NCBI GenBank assembly: GCA_965242505.1
Contig: OZ251449.1
Location: forward strand, 3,286,001-3,350,000
Source: UBA2966 sp965242505
GTDB taxonomy: Bacteria; Pseudomonadota; Alphaproteobacteria; UBA2966
Length of the DNA: 64,000 nt
Direction of reading: 5' to 3'
Shown: in pieces, positions 14,933 through 23,534 of the stretch
Layout: each line of letters starts with the position of its first letter
Position numbering within the stretch: the stretch's first letter is position 1
Position numbers and translations under genes: made by a program
Notes under the pieces: model-generated
What the model was told of the DNA's origin: nothing
Database searches by the model: none
The model's input: only the letters and a program-made list of their open reading frames with translations

Positions 14933-17463
14933 TTATCGCGATCGACGGCCCCGCGGCCGCCGGCAAGGGCGCCTTGTCGAGATTGCTGGCGGAGAAGATG
15001 AACCTCGCGTGGCTGGAAACGGGATCGCTTTACCGTGCGGTGGCGTTGCGCGTGTTGCGGGAGGGCTCGGATCCCGGAGACTCGCGCGCCGCCGTCGAGG
15101 CGGCCGGGCATCTGGACGCGGGCGACCTGAACGATCCCGAACTGCGCCGCGAGGACGTCGGCCAAGCGGCATCCCGGGTCGCGGCCATCCCCGAGGTTCG
15201 CGCCGCCCTGATCGGATTCCAGCGCCGCTTCGCTCACCGGCCTCCCGGACGGGTCCGGGGGGCGGTCCTCGACGGCAGGGACATCGGGACCGTCGTGTGC
15301 CCGGACGCCGACCACAAGATCTTCGTGACCGCCACCCCGGAGGCTCGGGCGCGCCGTCGGTTCCTCCAGCTGCGGGAGAGTGGCGACCGGATCGATGAGC
15401 GACGGGTGCTCGCGGCGACCATCGAACGCGACGCGCGGGACACCGAACGCAGCGCGTCCCCTCTGGCGCCGGCGGAGGACGCCTACTTGCTAGACACGAC
15501 GAATTTGTCTATAGACGCGGCCTTCGCGACCCTGACGGCATACATCTCTGGGTCGAGCGACCGGGTCCACGCGGCGCGCATGGACCGGCCCGCGCGATGG
15601 GATACACGCGGGCGACCGGACCGGGCAACGACAGGGGACGGAATGACGGATACTGCGGCCGAGACTTTGGGGGGCGCCCCCGAACCCGGGGAGAGTTTCG
15701 CCTCCCTTCTCGAAGACTCCTTCGGCAACAGGAACGACCTCGTGGGCACGGTCGTCGTCGGGACCGTTATCGCCATCGAGAACGACATGGCGGTCGTCGA
15801 CGTCGGACTGAAATCGGAAGGCCGGGTGCCTCTCAGGGAGTTTTCGGCTCAAGGCCAACCACCCGAGGTCGGCCTCGGAGACACGGTCGAGGTCTATCTC
15901 GAGCGTATGGAGAACGTCCATGGCGAGACCGTGCTGAGCCGGGAAAAGGCGCGGCGCGAGGAAGCCTGGGAAAAACTCGAGGACGCGTTCGCCAAGGACG
16001 AGCATGTGAGCGGCCTCATATTCGGCCGGGTCAAGGGCGGGTTCACGGTGGATCTCTCCGGCGCCGTCGCCTTCCTGCCGGGTAGCCAGGTGGACGTGCG
16101 CCCGGTTCGCGACATCACGCCTCTGATGGGCCAACCTCAGCCTTTCCAAATCCTCAAGATGGATCGCCGGCGGGGCAACATCGTGGTATCCCGCCGCGCC
16201 GTCCTGGAAGAAGCCCGCGCCGCCGAGCGTCAGGAACTCATCGCCAACATCCACGAAGGCCAGGTTATCGAGGGTGTCGTCAAGAACATCACCGACTACG
16301 GCGCGTTCGTCGACCTGGGCGGCGTCGACGGGCTGCTCCACGTCACCGATATGGCCTGGCGGCGGGTCAGCCATCCGAGCGAGGCCGTGCAGATCGACCA
16401 GACCGTCAGGGTGCAGGTCGTTCGGCTGAATCCCGAAACGCAGAGGATCAGCCTCGGCATGAAGCAGCTCGAGGCGGATCCGTGGGATGGCGTCGAAGGC
16501 AAGTACCCGGCCGGCATGAGGCTCAAGGGCCGCGTCACCAACATCACGGATTACGGCGCGTTCGTCGAGCTGGAGCCGGGAGTCGAGGGGTTGGTGCACG
16601 TCTCGGAAATGAGCTGGACGAAAAAGAACGTCCACCCGGGCAAGATCGTGTCCACGAGTCAGGAGATCGAGGTCATGGTCCTCGACGTCGATCCCGTGAA
16701 ACGGCGCGTCAGCCTCGGCATCAAACAGTGCACGGAAAATCCGTGGGAGGAATTCCATGCGCTTCACTCCGAGGGCAGCGAAGTCGAAGGCAAGGTGAGG
16801 AGCATTACCGAATTCGGCATCTTCATCGGCTTGACCCGCGACATCGACGGCATGATTCATCTTTCGGACCTGGATTGGGACCGTCCCGGCGAGGAGGCGA
16901 TCAAGGGGTACAACAAGGGCGACGTCGTTCGCGCCAAGGTCTTGAGCATCGACGTCGAAAAGGAGCGAGTCAGCCTCGGCGTCAAGCAGTTGTCGAAGGA
17001 CCCGTTCGCGGGGATCGACAAGCTCAAGAAGGGCGACACCGTGACGTGCACCGTCGCCGAGATCGCGCCGGGCGGGATCGAGGTCACGTTCGAGAACGAT
17101 CTCAAGGGTTTTATCCGCAAGGCCGATCTGTCGCGGGACCGATCGGAAAAGCGTCCGGAGCGTTTCGCCGTCGGCGACAAGGTGGACGCCACGATCACGA
17201 GCATCGACCGCGACGCCCACCGTGTGGCCCTGTCGATCAAGGCCCTGGAGATCGCGGACGAGCGCGAGGCGATGGCGCAATACGGATCTTCGGATTCCGG
17301 AGCCAGCCTCGGTGACATTCTCGGGGCGGCCATCAACCGGGCGCGAGAAGAAGCCGAGGTGGCGAGCGAGAACGACTCGCCGGCCGAGGGCGCGTCCGCG
17401 GCCGAGCCGACCGACGACGAGACGGGTTCCCGGACGGCGGACGACTCCGAGACGAAGGAATGA
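14929..17463 (+). CDS. cmk: Cytidylate kinase read through in frame into ribosomal protein S1
   Basis: From the ATG at 14929 a single open frame of 844 codons runs through two proteins that are normally separate. Residues 1 to about 208 are cytidylate kinase, which phosphorylates CMP/dCMP: P-loop IDGPAAAGKGALSRLLA, GSLYRAVAL, and LDGRDIGTVV. Residues 209-238 form an Arg/Asp/Gly-rich linker with no counterpart in either family. From residue 239 it is ribosomal protein S1. No stop codon lies between; the cmk part ends where stand-alone enzymes end. Either a true fusion is made, or a full-length product coexists with separately initiated S1 (ATG at 15643). Confidence 0.85.
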   Translation: MIIAIDGPAAAGKGALSRLLAEKMNLAWLETGSLYRAVALRVLREGSDPGDSRAAVEAAGHLDAGDLNDPELRREDVGQAASRVAAIPEVRAALIGFQRRFAHRPPGRVRGAVLDGRDIGTVVCPDADHKIFVTATPEARARRRFLQLRESGDRIDERRVLAATIERDARDTERSASPLAPAEDAYLLDTTNLSIDAAFATLTAYISGSSDRVHAARMDRPARWDTRGRPDRATTGDGMTDTAAETLGGAPEPGESFASLLEDSFGNRNDLVGTVVVGTVIAIENDMAVVDVGLKSEGRVPLREFSAQGQPPEVGLGDTVEVYLERMENVHGETVLSREKARREEAWEKLEDAFAKDEHVSGLIFGRVKGGFTVDLSGAVAFLPGSQVDVRPVRDITPLMGQPQPFQILKMDRRRGNIVVSRRAVLEEARAAERQELIANIHEGQVIEGVVKNITDYGAFVDLGGVDGLLHVTDMAWRRVSHPSEAVQIDQTVRVQVVRLNPETQRISLGMKQLEADPWDGVEGKYPAGMRLKGRVTNITDYGAFVELEPGVEGLVHVSEMSWTKKNVHPGKIVSTSQEIEVMVLDVDPVKRRVSLGIKQCTENPWEEFHALHSEGSEVEGKVRSITEFGIFIGLTRDIDGMIHLSDLDWDRPGEEAIKGYNKGDVVRAKVLSIDVEKERVSLGVKQLSKDPFAGIDKLKKGDTVTCTVAEIAPGGIEVTFENDLKGFIRKADLSRDRSEKRPERFAVGDKVDATITSIDRDAHRVALSIKALEIADEREAMAQYGSSDSGASLGDILGAAINRAREEAEVASENDSPAEGASAAEPTDDETGSRTADDSETKE
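15643..17463 (+). CDS. rpsA: 30S ribosomal protein S1 (internal start within the cmk frame)
   Basis: S1 binds mRNA on the 30S subunit and helps unfold and place messages. The ATG at 15643 (MTDTAAETLGGAPEPGESF) is preceded by GGGGACGGA and gives 606 residues, a usual alphaproteobacterial S1 length. It has six S1 repeats, recognised by repeated segments such as VVKNITDYGAFVDLGGVDGL, RVTNITDYGAFVELEPGVEG and VRSITEFGIFIGLTRDIDG, and ends in an acidic tail. It lies in the same frame as cmk without an intervening stop, so the coordinates overlap the fused entry. Confidence 0.9.
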   Translation: MTDTAAETLGGAPEPGESFASLLEDSFGNRNDLVGTVVVGTVIAIENDMAVVDVGLKSEGRVPLREFSAQGQPPEVGLGDTVEVYLERMENVHGETVLSREKARREEAWEKLEDAFAKDEHVSGLIFGRVKGGFTVDLSGAVAFLPGSQVDVRPVRDITPLMGQPQPFQILKMDRRRGNIVVSRRAVLEEARAAERQELIANIHEGQVIEGVVKNITDYGAFVDLGGVDGLLHVTDMAWRRVSHPSEAVQIDQTVRVQVVRLNPETQRISLGMKQLEADPWDGVEGKYPAGMRLKGRVTNITDYGAFVELEPGVEGLVHVSEMSWTKKNVHPGKIVSTSQEIEVMVLDVDPVKRRVSLGIKQCTENPWEEFHALHSEGSEVEGKVRSITEFGIFIGLTRDIDGMIHLSDLDWDRPGEEAIKGYNKGDVVRAKVLSIDVEKERVSLGVKQLSKDPFAGIDKLKKGDTVTCTVAEIAPGGIEVTFENDLKGFIRKADLSRDRSEKRPERFAVGDKVDATITSIDRDAHRVALSIKALEIADEREAMAQYGSSDSGASLGDILGAAINRAREEAEVASENDSPAEGASAAEPTDDETGSRTADDSETKE

Positions 17464-17584
17464 CGAGCGCTCCATGGCGGCCCAATCCGGACTGGATCCG
17501 GCATGGGAACCGCGGCGCGGCCCGAAGATTTCCCTGTCGATTGCCTTGATGTCGAAAAACAACGTTTTCTGAATGGCTTACCAC

Positions 17585-17613
17585 TTGACGGGCTGGTTCC
17601 GGTCCGGCATGCT
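17585..17613 (+). promoter_or_regulatory. Possible promoter of ihfB
   Basis: TTGACG at 17585-17590 is followed after 17 bases by CATGCT (17608-17613). Transcription would start near 17620, just before the hairpin at 17633-17654. The -35 is good, the -10 weak. Confidence 0.35.
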
Positions 17614-17632
17614 CGGGGTGACTTCAATGGTC

Positions 17633-17654
17633 TGACCCGCTTGCGAGCGGGTCA
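17633..17654 (+). promoter_or_regulatory. Perfect 9-bp stem-loop in the ihfB leader
   Basis: TGACCCGCT pairs with AGCGGGTCA around the four-base loop TGCG. It ends 26 bases before the ihfB ATG. There is no T-run, so it is not a simple terminator; it could be an operator palindrome or a structured 5' UTR. Confidence 0.6.
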
Positions 17655-17680
17655 GCGACCGCCGCGGAAGTGGGGTTCCC

Positions 17681-17977
17681 ATGGTCAAGTCCGAACTGAT
17701 AGCGCGACTCGCCGAGCTCAATCCGCATCTCTATCAACGGGACGTTGCGCGGATCGTCAACACGATCTTCGATGAGATTTCCACCGCCCTCGCGCGAGGC
17801 GACCGTGTCGAGTTGCGCGGCTTCGGAACGTTCTCCGTCAAACAACGCCAACAGCGGACCGCGCGCAACCCGCGGACGGGCCAAGCCGTGTCCGTCGCGG
17901 AAAAACACATCCCGTTCTTCAAGACCGGGAAGGACCTGCGCGGGCGGCTGAACGACTCCGACGGCGCCGGCCGGTAA
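17681..17977 (+). CDS. ihfB: Integration host factor beta subunit
   Basis: IhfB with IhfA forms the DNA-bending protein IHF. The 98-residue protein begins MVKSELIARLAELNPHLYQR and has the HU/IHF signature GFGTFSVKQRQQRTARNPRTG around residues 47-68, containing the arm that inserts proline into the minor groove. The SELxxRLAxxNPHL start and NPHLYQRDV stretch favour the beta subunit over alpha. It follows rpsA by 217 bases, which hold a possible promoter and a hairpin, and precedes the LapA-like gene. Confidence 0.95.
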   Translation: MVKSELIARLAELNPHLYQRDVARIVNTIFDEISTALARGDRVELRGFGTFSVKQRQQRTARNPRTGQAVSVAEKHIPFFKTGKDLRGRLNDSDGAGR

Positions 17978-18011
17978 CGCCGGACGGTGGGCGGTTTCCG
18001 TGCGGAAGCGG

Positions 18012-18440
18012 ATGAAAGCCGCCAGTCGGGACAAGGGACATCGGAAGGTGAGAGCGTTTTTCTGGCTTCTCTACGCGCCCCTTCTCGTCGTGGCGGCGGC
18101 GTTCGCGGCCGCCAATCGTCATGACATCGACATCAGCCTCGGTCCGCTGCCTTTCGACCTCACCGTACCGCTCTTTCTCGTCGTCCTCGCGGCCGCCCTG
18201 GCCGGACTCGTCGCCGGGGGCGCGTCCGCCTGGCTGTCGGGCCGGCGCTGGCGCCGCGAGGCGAGGCGGCTGCGTCGGCGCGCCGCCCTGCTGGAAACGG
18301 AAGTCGCCGCTCTGCGGGACAAGCCCGAAACCGGCGCGCGTCACGTCGCCAAATCGCCGCCGGCTCCTCCGGACCCGCCGGAACAGGGCCCTCGGTCCGG
18401 AGCGGCCCCGGCGCTGCGAGACTCCCGTAACCGCTCGTGA
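18012..18440 (+). CDS. LapA-domain (DUF1049) inner-membrane protein
   Basis: A small membrane protein of 142 residues with two predicted transmembrane helices, one around FFWLLYAPLLVVAAAFAAANR and one around VPLFLVVLAAALAGLVAGG, joined by a short loop, followed by an arginine-rich coiled segment and a proline-rich tail. This is the layout of LapA/YciS-like proteins, which act in envelope and lipopolysaccharide assembly in enterobacteria; the role here is not shown. A GTG at 18000 would add four residues. Position between ihfB and trpF is conserved in alphaproteobacteria. Confidence 0.8.
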   Translation: MKAASRDKGHRKVRAFFWLLYAPLLVVAAAFAAANRHDIDISLGPLPFDLTVPLFLVVLAAALAGLVAGGASAWLSGRRWRREARRLRRRAALLETEVAALRDKPETGARHVAKSPPAPPDPPEQGPRSGAAPALRDSRNRS

Positions 18441-18491
18441 TCCCGGTCTCCACGGCCTCAATCCCACGCGTTTCGTGCTATAGGTGAGAGG

Positions 18492-19139
18492 ATGGGAGTC
18501 AGCGCGAAAATCTGCGGTTTGAACACGCTCGAGTCGGTCATCGCCGCCGTTTCCGGCGGCGCCGGCTTCGTCGGGTTCGTGTTCTTTCCACCTTCGCCCC
18601 GTTGCGTGACGCCGGACGAGGCGGCGACGCTCTCGCGCGCGGCGCCGCCGACGGTGACCACAGTGGGCCTGTTCGTGGACGCGTCCGATGACGTCATCGC
18701 CGAGACGCTCCGGACCGTGAGCCTGGACATGCTCCAACTGCACGGAAGCGAATCGCCGAACCGCGTTCGCGAGCTCGGCAACCGCTTCGGCCTCGAAACC
18801 ATGAAGGCCATCAAGGTCGAGACCGCCGCAGACGTCGAGGCGGCCTCCGAGTACGACGAGTCGGCGGATTGGCTGTTGTTCGACGCCAGGCCCCCCAGGG
18901 ACATGGTGGGCGCGCTGCCCGGAGGGAATGCCGTGTCCTTCGACTGGCGCCTGCTTCGAGGCTGGTCCCGAGAGCGGCCGTGGATGCTCTCCGGGGGACT
19001 CGACGCGGACAATGTCTCCGAGGCGGCCTCCATCAGCGGCGCGGCGGCGGTGGACGTTTCCTCGGGCGTGGAGAATCGTCCGGGGAGCAAAAACCCCCGA
19101 CTGATCGAGCGGTTCCTGGATACCGTCAGAGCGCTCTGA
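18492..19139 (+). CDS. trpF: Phosphoribosylanthranilate isomerase
   Basis: TrpF catalyses the Amadori rearrangement of phosphoribosylanthranilate in tryptophan synthesis. The 215-residue TIM barrel starts with AKICGLNTLESV, where the Cys of KICG is the general base, has GFVFFPPSPRCV, LQLHGSE near residue 75 and ends with LSGGLDADNV and DVSSGVE, which bind the phosphate and hold the catalytic Asp region. It leads the trpFBA run and is separated from trpB by 32 bases. Confidence 0.95.
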   Translation: MGVSAKICGLNTLESVIAAVSGGAGFVGFVFFPPSPRCVTPDEAATLSRAAPPTVTTVGLFVDASDDVIAETLRTVSLDMLQLHGSESPNRVRELGNRFGLETMKAIKVETAADVEAASEYDESADWLLFDARPPRDMVGALPGGNAVSFDWRLLRGWSRERPWMLSGGLDADNVSEAASISGAAAVDVSSGVENRPGSKNPRLIERFLDTVRAL

Positions 19140-19171
19140 CGGCTCTGCGAGCGCACGAACGGCACGAGTCG

Positions 19172-20401
19172 ATGACAGGCGCGCCCCGGATGGAGATGCC
19201 GAACGCCTACCGAGCGGGACCCGACGAAGAGGGACGGTTCGGGATTTACGGCGGCCGCTTCGTCGCCGAGACGCTGATGCCGTTGATTCTGGATCTGGAG
19301 GCCGCCTATGGCGCGGCCAAGAACGATCCGGACTTCCAGGCCGAGCTCGCCAGTTTCAACAGGCATTACGCAGGCCGCCCCAGTCCCCTCTATTTCGCCG
19401 AGCGCCTGACCGAGCGCCTCGGCGGCGCTCGGATCTATTTCAAGAGGGACGAGCTCAACCACACGGGATCTCACAAAATCAACAACTGCCTCGGCCAGAT
19501 CCTGCTGGCCCGGCGGATGGGCAAGACCCGGATCATCGCGGAGACCGGCGCTGGGCAGCATGGCGTCGCCGCGGCGACCGTCGCCGCGCGTTTCGGGTTT
19601 CCCTGCACGGTCTACATGGGCGCCGTCGACATCGAACGGCAGCAACCCAACGTGTTCCGCATGAAGCTGCTGGGCGCGGAGGTCGTTCCCGTCACCTCCG
19701 GTTCGCGGACGCTCAAGGACGCCATGAACGAGGCGCTCCGCGATTGGGTCACCAACGTCGACTCCACGTTCTACATCATTGGCACCGTCGCCGGCCCGCA
19801 TCCCTATCCGGAGATGGTCCGCGACTTCCAGTCCGTCATCGGCGTCGAAGCCCGCGAGCAGATACAGGAGGCCGAGGGGCGGCTTCCCGACATGCTGATC
19901 GCGTGCGTCGGCGGCGGCTCCAACGCCATGGGTTTGTTCCACCCGTTCCTGGACGACGACGGTATCGAGATCGTCGGGGTCGAGGCGGCGGGTAGAGGGA
20001 TCGACACGGGAGAACACGCCGCGAGTCTCGCGGCTGGCCGCCCCGGCGTGCTGCACGGCAACAGGACCTATCTCCTGCAGGACGAGGACGGGCAGATCGT
20101 CGAGGCCCATTCGATATCCGCCGGACTCGATTATCCGGGCATCGGGCCGGAGCACGCCTGGCTCAAGGATACCGGCCGCGCGACGTACGCGCCGGTCACG
20201 GACGACGAGGCCCTGGAAGCCTTCCAGTTGTGCGGCAGGGTCGAGGGCATCATTCCGGCCCTGGAACCCGCTCATGCCCTCGCCCACGTCATGAGGGTCG
20301 CCCCGGAACGCCCCGCCGACCACCTCATCCTCATGAACATGTGCGGTCGCGGGGACAAGGACATCTTCACCGTCGCCGACGCGTTGGGGGTGGAGATTTG
20401 A
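19172..20401 (+). CDS. trpB: Tryptophan synthase beta subunit
   Basis: TrpB condenses indole with serine using pyridoxal phosphate. The ATG at 19172 gives 409 residues; alternatives at 19190 and 19196 are possible. Signatures: GRFGIYGGRFVAETLMP near the start, the cofactor lysine in ELNHTGSHKINN, ETGAGQHGVAAATVAARFG, and the glycine-rich phosphate-binding loop CVGGGSNAMGLF. The last stop bases overlap the trpA start (TTGA), so the two subunits of the complex are translationally coupled. Confidence 0.96.
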   Translation: MTGAPRMEMPNAYRAGPDEEGRFGIYGGRFVAETLMPLILDLEAAYGAAKNDPDFQAELASFNRHYAGRPSPLYFAERLTERLGGARIYFKRDELNHTGSHKINNCLGQILLARRMGKTRIIAETGAGQHGVAAATVAARFGFPCTVYMGAVDIERQQPNVFRMKLLGAEVVPVTSGSRTLKDAMNEALRDWVTNVDSTFYIIGTVAGPHPYPEMVRDFQSVIGVEAREQIQEAEGRLPDMLIACVGGGSNAMGLFHPFLDDDGIEIVGVEAAGRGIDTGEHAASLAAGRPGVLHGNRTYLLQDEDGQIVEAHSISAGLDYPGIGPEHAWLKDTGRATYAPVTDDEALEAFQLCGRVEGIIPALEPAHALAHVMRVAPERPADHLILMNMCGRGDKDIFTVADALGVEI

Positions 20402-21258
20402 CTGCGGACGCCGGCGGGACGGCGCGGATCGAGCGGCGCTTCGTCCGACTCGCGCGGGACGGCCGCGCGGCTCTGGTCGCCTACGTCATGGCCGGAGACC
20501 CGGATCGCGATACGGCGAACGCCATCCTCGAGGGCCTCCCGAGCGCGGGAGCGGACGTCATCGAGCTGGGGATTCCCTTCACCGACCCCATGGCCGACGG
20601 TCCCGCCATTCAGGCTTCCGGGTTGCGGGCGCTCAAGGCCGGGGCGACTCTCGACCGGACGCTCGATTCCGTCGCCCGGTTCCGTCGCAGGGACTCGGAT
20701 ACGCCGCTGGTTCTGATGGGTTATTACAACCCCATCCACGCTTTCGGGCCGGACAGGTTCCTGCGGGCGGCGAAGGGCGTTGGCGTGGACGGGTTGATCG
20801 TCGTCGACCTGCCCCCGGAAGAGGACGCCGAGCTTTGCCTGCCCGCGCTCGAAGCGGGTCTGAGCTTCATCCGGCTGGCCACGCCCACGACCGACGAGTC
20901 GCGGTTGCCCCGTGTTCTCGGCAACACGTCGGGGTTCGTCTACTACGTTTCCATAACGGGCATTACGGGAGCCGCCATCCCCGACCTGTCCCTGGTCACC
21001 GGCGCCGTGGAGCGCCTGAAGCGTCACACGGCGCTTCCCGTGGCGGTCGGGTTCGGCATCAAGACGCCCGAACAGGCCGCCGCGATCGCCCGGGCCGCCG
21101 ACGGAGCGGTGGTCGGCTCCGCCCTGGTGACGGCGGTCTCCGAGAATCTCGATGCCTACGGCAAGGCGAGGCCCGGTCTGGTCGATGCCCTCCTGACCCG
21201 GGTGCAGGGCCTCGCCGACGGTGTGCGTCGCGCCCGCGAGGCGGAGTCGGCGTCGTGA
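20398..21258 (+). CDS. trpA: Tryptophan synthase alpha subunit
   Basis: TrpA cleaves indole-3-glycerol phosphate and channels indole to TrpB. The TTG at 20398 overlaps the trpB stop, is preceded by GTGGAG and gives 286 residues; the upstream open frame lies inside trpB. Key segments: VAYVMAGDPD, ELGIPFTDPMADGPAIQ (catalytic Glu and Asp of the family), LMGYYNPI, GLIVVDLPPEE and VSITGITGA. Its stop overlaps the accD GTG. Confidence 0.95.
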   Translation: MTADAGGTARIERRFVRLARDGRAALVAYVMAGDPDRDTANAILEGLPSAGADVIELGIPFTDPMADGPAIQASGLRALKAGATLDRTLDSVARFRRRDSDTPLVLMGYYNPIHAFGPDRFLRAAKGVGVDGLIVVDLPPEEDAELCLPALEAGLSFIRLATPTTDESRLPRVLGNTSGFVYYVSITGITGAAIPDLSLVTGAVERLKRHTALPVAVGFGIKTPEQAAAIARAADGAVVGSALVTAVSENLDAYGKARPGLVDALLTRVQGLADGVRRAREAESAS

Positions 21259-22181
21259 ACTGGCTCACGAACTTCGTCAGGCCGAAGATCCGCGCGCTCG
21301 TCAGCAAGCGCGAGACGCCCGAGAACCTGTGGGAAAAATGTCCGAGTTGCGGACAGATGGTCTTTCACCGGGACCTGGAGGCCAATCACCGCGTCTGCCC
21401 GCAGTGCGATTACCATTTCCGCCTGTCGCCCAGGGAGCGTCTGACGCAGATGTTCGACGACGGCCGTTACGAGCGCATCGAGGCGCCCGAAGTCATCGCC
21501 GACCCCCTCAAGTTCCGCGACTCGAAGCGATACGCCGACAGGCTGAAGGAGAGCCGGACGAAAACGAACGAGCGCGAGGCGATGGTCGTCGCGGTCGGCC
21601 GCCTCGGCGGCCTGGAGACGGTCATGGCCGCCCAGAATTTCGGGTTCATGGGCGGGTCCATGGGCTTGGCCGTCGGCGAGGCGTTGATCAAGGCGGCGGA
21701 GGAAGCGGTATCCCGCCACGCTCCGCTCGTCGTGCTCGCGGCCGCGGGCGGAGCGCGGATGCAGGAAGGAGTCCTCTCCCTGATGCAGATGCCGCGGTCC
21801 GTGATCGCGGTGGACGACGTCCGAGAGGCGGGCTTGCCCTACATCTCGATCTTGACCGACCCGACGACGGGCGGCGTCACCGCGTCCTACGCGATGCTCG
21901 GGGACATCTCCATCGCCGAGCCCGGGGCCCTGATCGGCTTTGCCGGGCCGCGGGTGATCGAGAACACGATCCGCGAGAGCCTGCCCGAGGGATTCCAGAG
22001 AGCCGAATATCTGCTGGAGCACGGGATGCTCGACCTCGTCGTCCATCGCCGGGATCTGCGCGCGACGCTGGCTCGCCTTCTGGCGCTGTTGACCGGCGAC
22101 GGGGTGATTCGCGCCGTCCCTCCGGCGACGGACTCCCCGCTGGCCCTGCCGTCCGGGGCGCACCTGGACGGGGCCGCATAG
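21255..22181 (+). CDS. accD: Acetyl-CoA carboxylase carboxyltransferase beta subunit
   Basis: AccD with AccA transfers the carboxyl group from biotin to acetyl-CoA in the first step of fatty-acid synthesis. The GTG at 21255 (MNWLTNFVRPKIRAL) gives 308 residues and overlaps the trpA stop. A four-cysteine zinc ribbon is visible, CPSCGQMV then CPQCDYHF, followed by the crotonase-like core with MGGSMGLAVGE and AAAGGARMQEGVLSLMQM. It is followed 7 bases later by folC, the usual alphaproteobacterial order. Confidence 0.95.
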   Translation: MNWLTNFVRPKIRALVSKRETPENLWEKCPSCGQMVFHRDLEANHRVCPQCDYHFRLSPRERLTQMFDDGRYERIEAPEVIADPLKFRDSKRYADRLKESRTKTNEREAMVVAVGRLGGLETVMAAQNFGFMGGSMGLAVGEALIKAAEEAVSRHAPLVVLAAAGGARMQEGVLSLMQMPRSVIAVDDVREAGLPYISILTDPTTGGVTASYAMLGDISIAEPGALIGFAGPRVIENTIRESLPEGFQRAEYLLEHGMLDLVVHRRDLRATLARLLALLTGDGVIRAVPPATDSPLALPSGAHLDGAA

Positions 22182-22188
22182 GCGGGGG

Positions 22189-23529
22189 ATGGAGACCGGT
22201 CGCCAGCGCGACAGCGCCGTTCTCGGGCGGTTGAAAGCGCTGCATCCCAAGAGGATCGATCTCTCGCTGGGGCGCATCCGGCGTCTGCTCGCGGCCCTCG
22301 ACCGGCCCGAAACCCGGCTTCCGCCGGTCGTTCACGTCGCCGGCACCAACGGCAAGGGATCCGTCATCGCCATGCTGCGGGCGGGGCTGCGCGCGGCCGG
22401 TTACAGGGTTCACGCCTATACCTCTCCGCATCTCGTCGATTTTCGCGAGCGCATAGGCCTGGCGGACGGATACGGCGCCACGCTTCCCATCGACGAAATC
22501 GAGCTGGACGAAATTCTGATGGCGTGTGAGGCCGCCAACGATTCCGCTCCCGTGACGTTCTTCGAAATCACGACCGCCGCGGCCTTTCTCGCCTTCTCGC
22601 GCCATCCGGCGGACGTCCTTCTGCTCGAGGTGGGGCTCGGGGGCCGCCTCGACGCTACCAACGTCGTCGAGGCGCCCGTCGCCACGGTCGTCACGCCCGT
22701 GTCGATCGATCACACGCAGTTCCTGGGGACCGACCTCGGCGGGATCGCGGCGGAGAAGGCGGGGATCCTGAAAAAAGGCGTCCCCGCCGTCATCGGACCC
22801 CAGGAAGACGCGGCGCTGGCGCCGATCGTCGCGCGCGCCGCCGAGGTCGGCGCGCCGCTTCTGAGGCGCGGCTCGGAATGGGATTTCCGGGTGGACGAGG
22901 GAGGCCGCTCGATCTCGTTGCGGTTGGGATCGCGCGATACGCGCCTCCCGGGTCCGTCCCTTCCCGGTCCGCACCAACTCGCCAACGCCGCGACTGCGGC
23001 AGTGACGCTATTGTCTCTGCCGGGTTTCGAGATCGGCGACGACAGCGTTCGCCGCGGGCTGCGGACGGCGCGTTGGCCCGGACGCCTACAGCGCATCGAA
23101 CGGGGCCCCTTGCGGGATCTCCTGCCCGGCGCGTCCGAGTTGTGGCTGGACGGTGGACACAACGCGGCCGCTGGCCGCGCCCTCGCCCGCGCCTTGGCGG
23201 CCTGGAGAGACGAGGAAGCCGCCGTCCGTCCCGTCCATCTGGTTTGCGGAATGCTCGACACCAAGGACGTTTCGGCGTTCCTCGCGCCGTTCGCCGAGAA
23301 CCGGCTGGTCGAGAGCGTCCATGGGGCGCCGATACCCGGCGAGAAGGCGAGCCTTTCGGGAGAGGACGTGGCCGCGGCCGCCCGGAAGGCAGGTTTGGAT
23401 GCGACCGCTGCGGACTCCGTGGAACGCGCGATCGAGTCGGTCGCCGGGACCGGCGGGCGGACGCCTTCGCGCGTGTTGATCTGCGGATCGCTGTACCTGG
23501 CCGGCCGGATTCTGGCGCGGCACGGCTGA
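22189..23529 (+). CDS. folC: Bifunctional folylpolyglutamate/dihydrofolate synthase
   Basis: FolC adds glutamate to dihydropteroate and to folates. The 446-residue Mur-ligase-like enzyme has the P-loop VAGTNGKGSVIAML near residue 45, YTSPHLVDFRERI, GGRLDATNVV and VSIDHTQFLGTDL, all typical. It is the last gene of the plus-strand run and converges with trxA, the two stops being 5 bases apart. Confidence 0.95.
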   Translation: METGRQRDSAVLGRLKALHPKRIDLSLGRIRRLLAALDRPETRLPPVVHVAGTNGKGSVIAMLRAGLRAAGYRVHAYTSPHLVDFRERIGLADGYGATLPIDEIELDEILMACEAANDSAPVTFFEITTAAAFLAFSRHPADVLLLEVGLGGRLDATNVVEAPVATVVTPVSIDHTQFLGTDLGGIAAEKAGILKKGVPAVIGPQEDAALAPIVARAAEVGAPLLRRGSEWDFRVDEGGRSISLRLGSRDTRLPGPSLPGPHQLANAATAAVTLLSLPGFEIGDDSVRRGLRTARWPGRLQRIERGPLRDLLPGASELWLDGGHNAAAGRALARALAAWRDEEAAVRPVHLVCGMLDTKDVSAFLAPFAENRLVESVHGAPIPGEKASLSGEDVAAAARKAGLDATAADSVERAIESVAGTGGRTPSRVLICGSLYLAGRILARHG

Positions 23530-23534
23530 AACGG

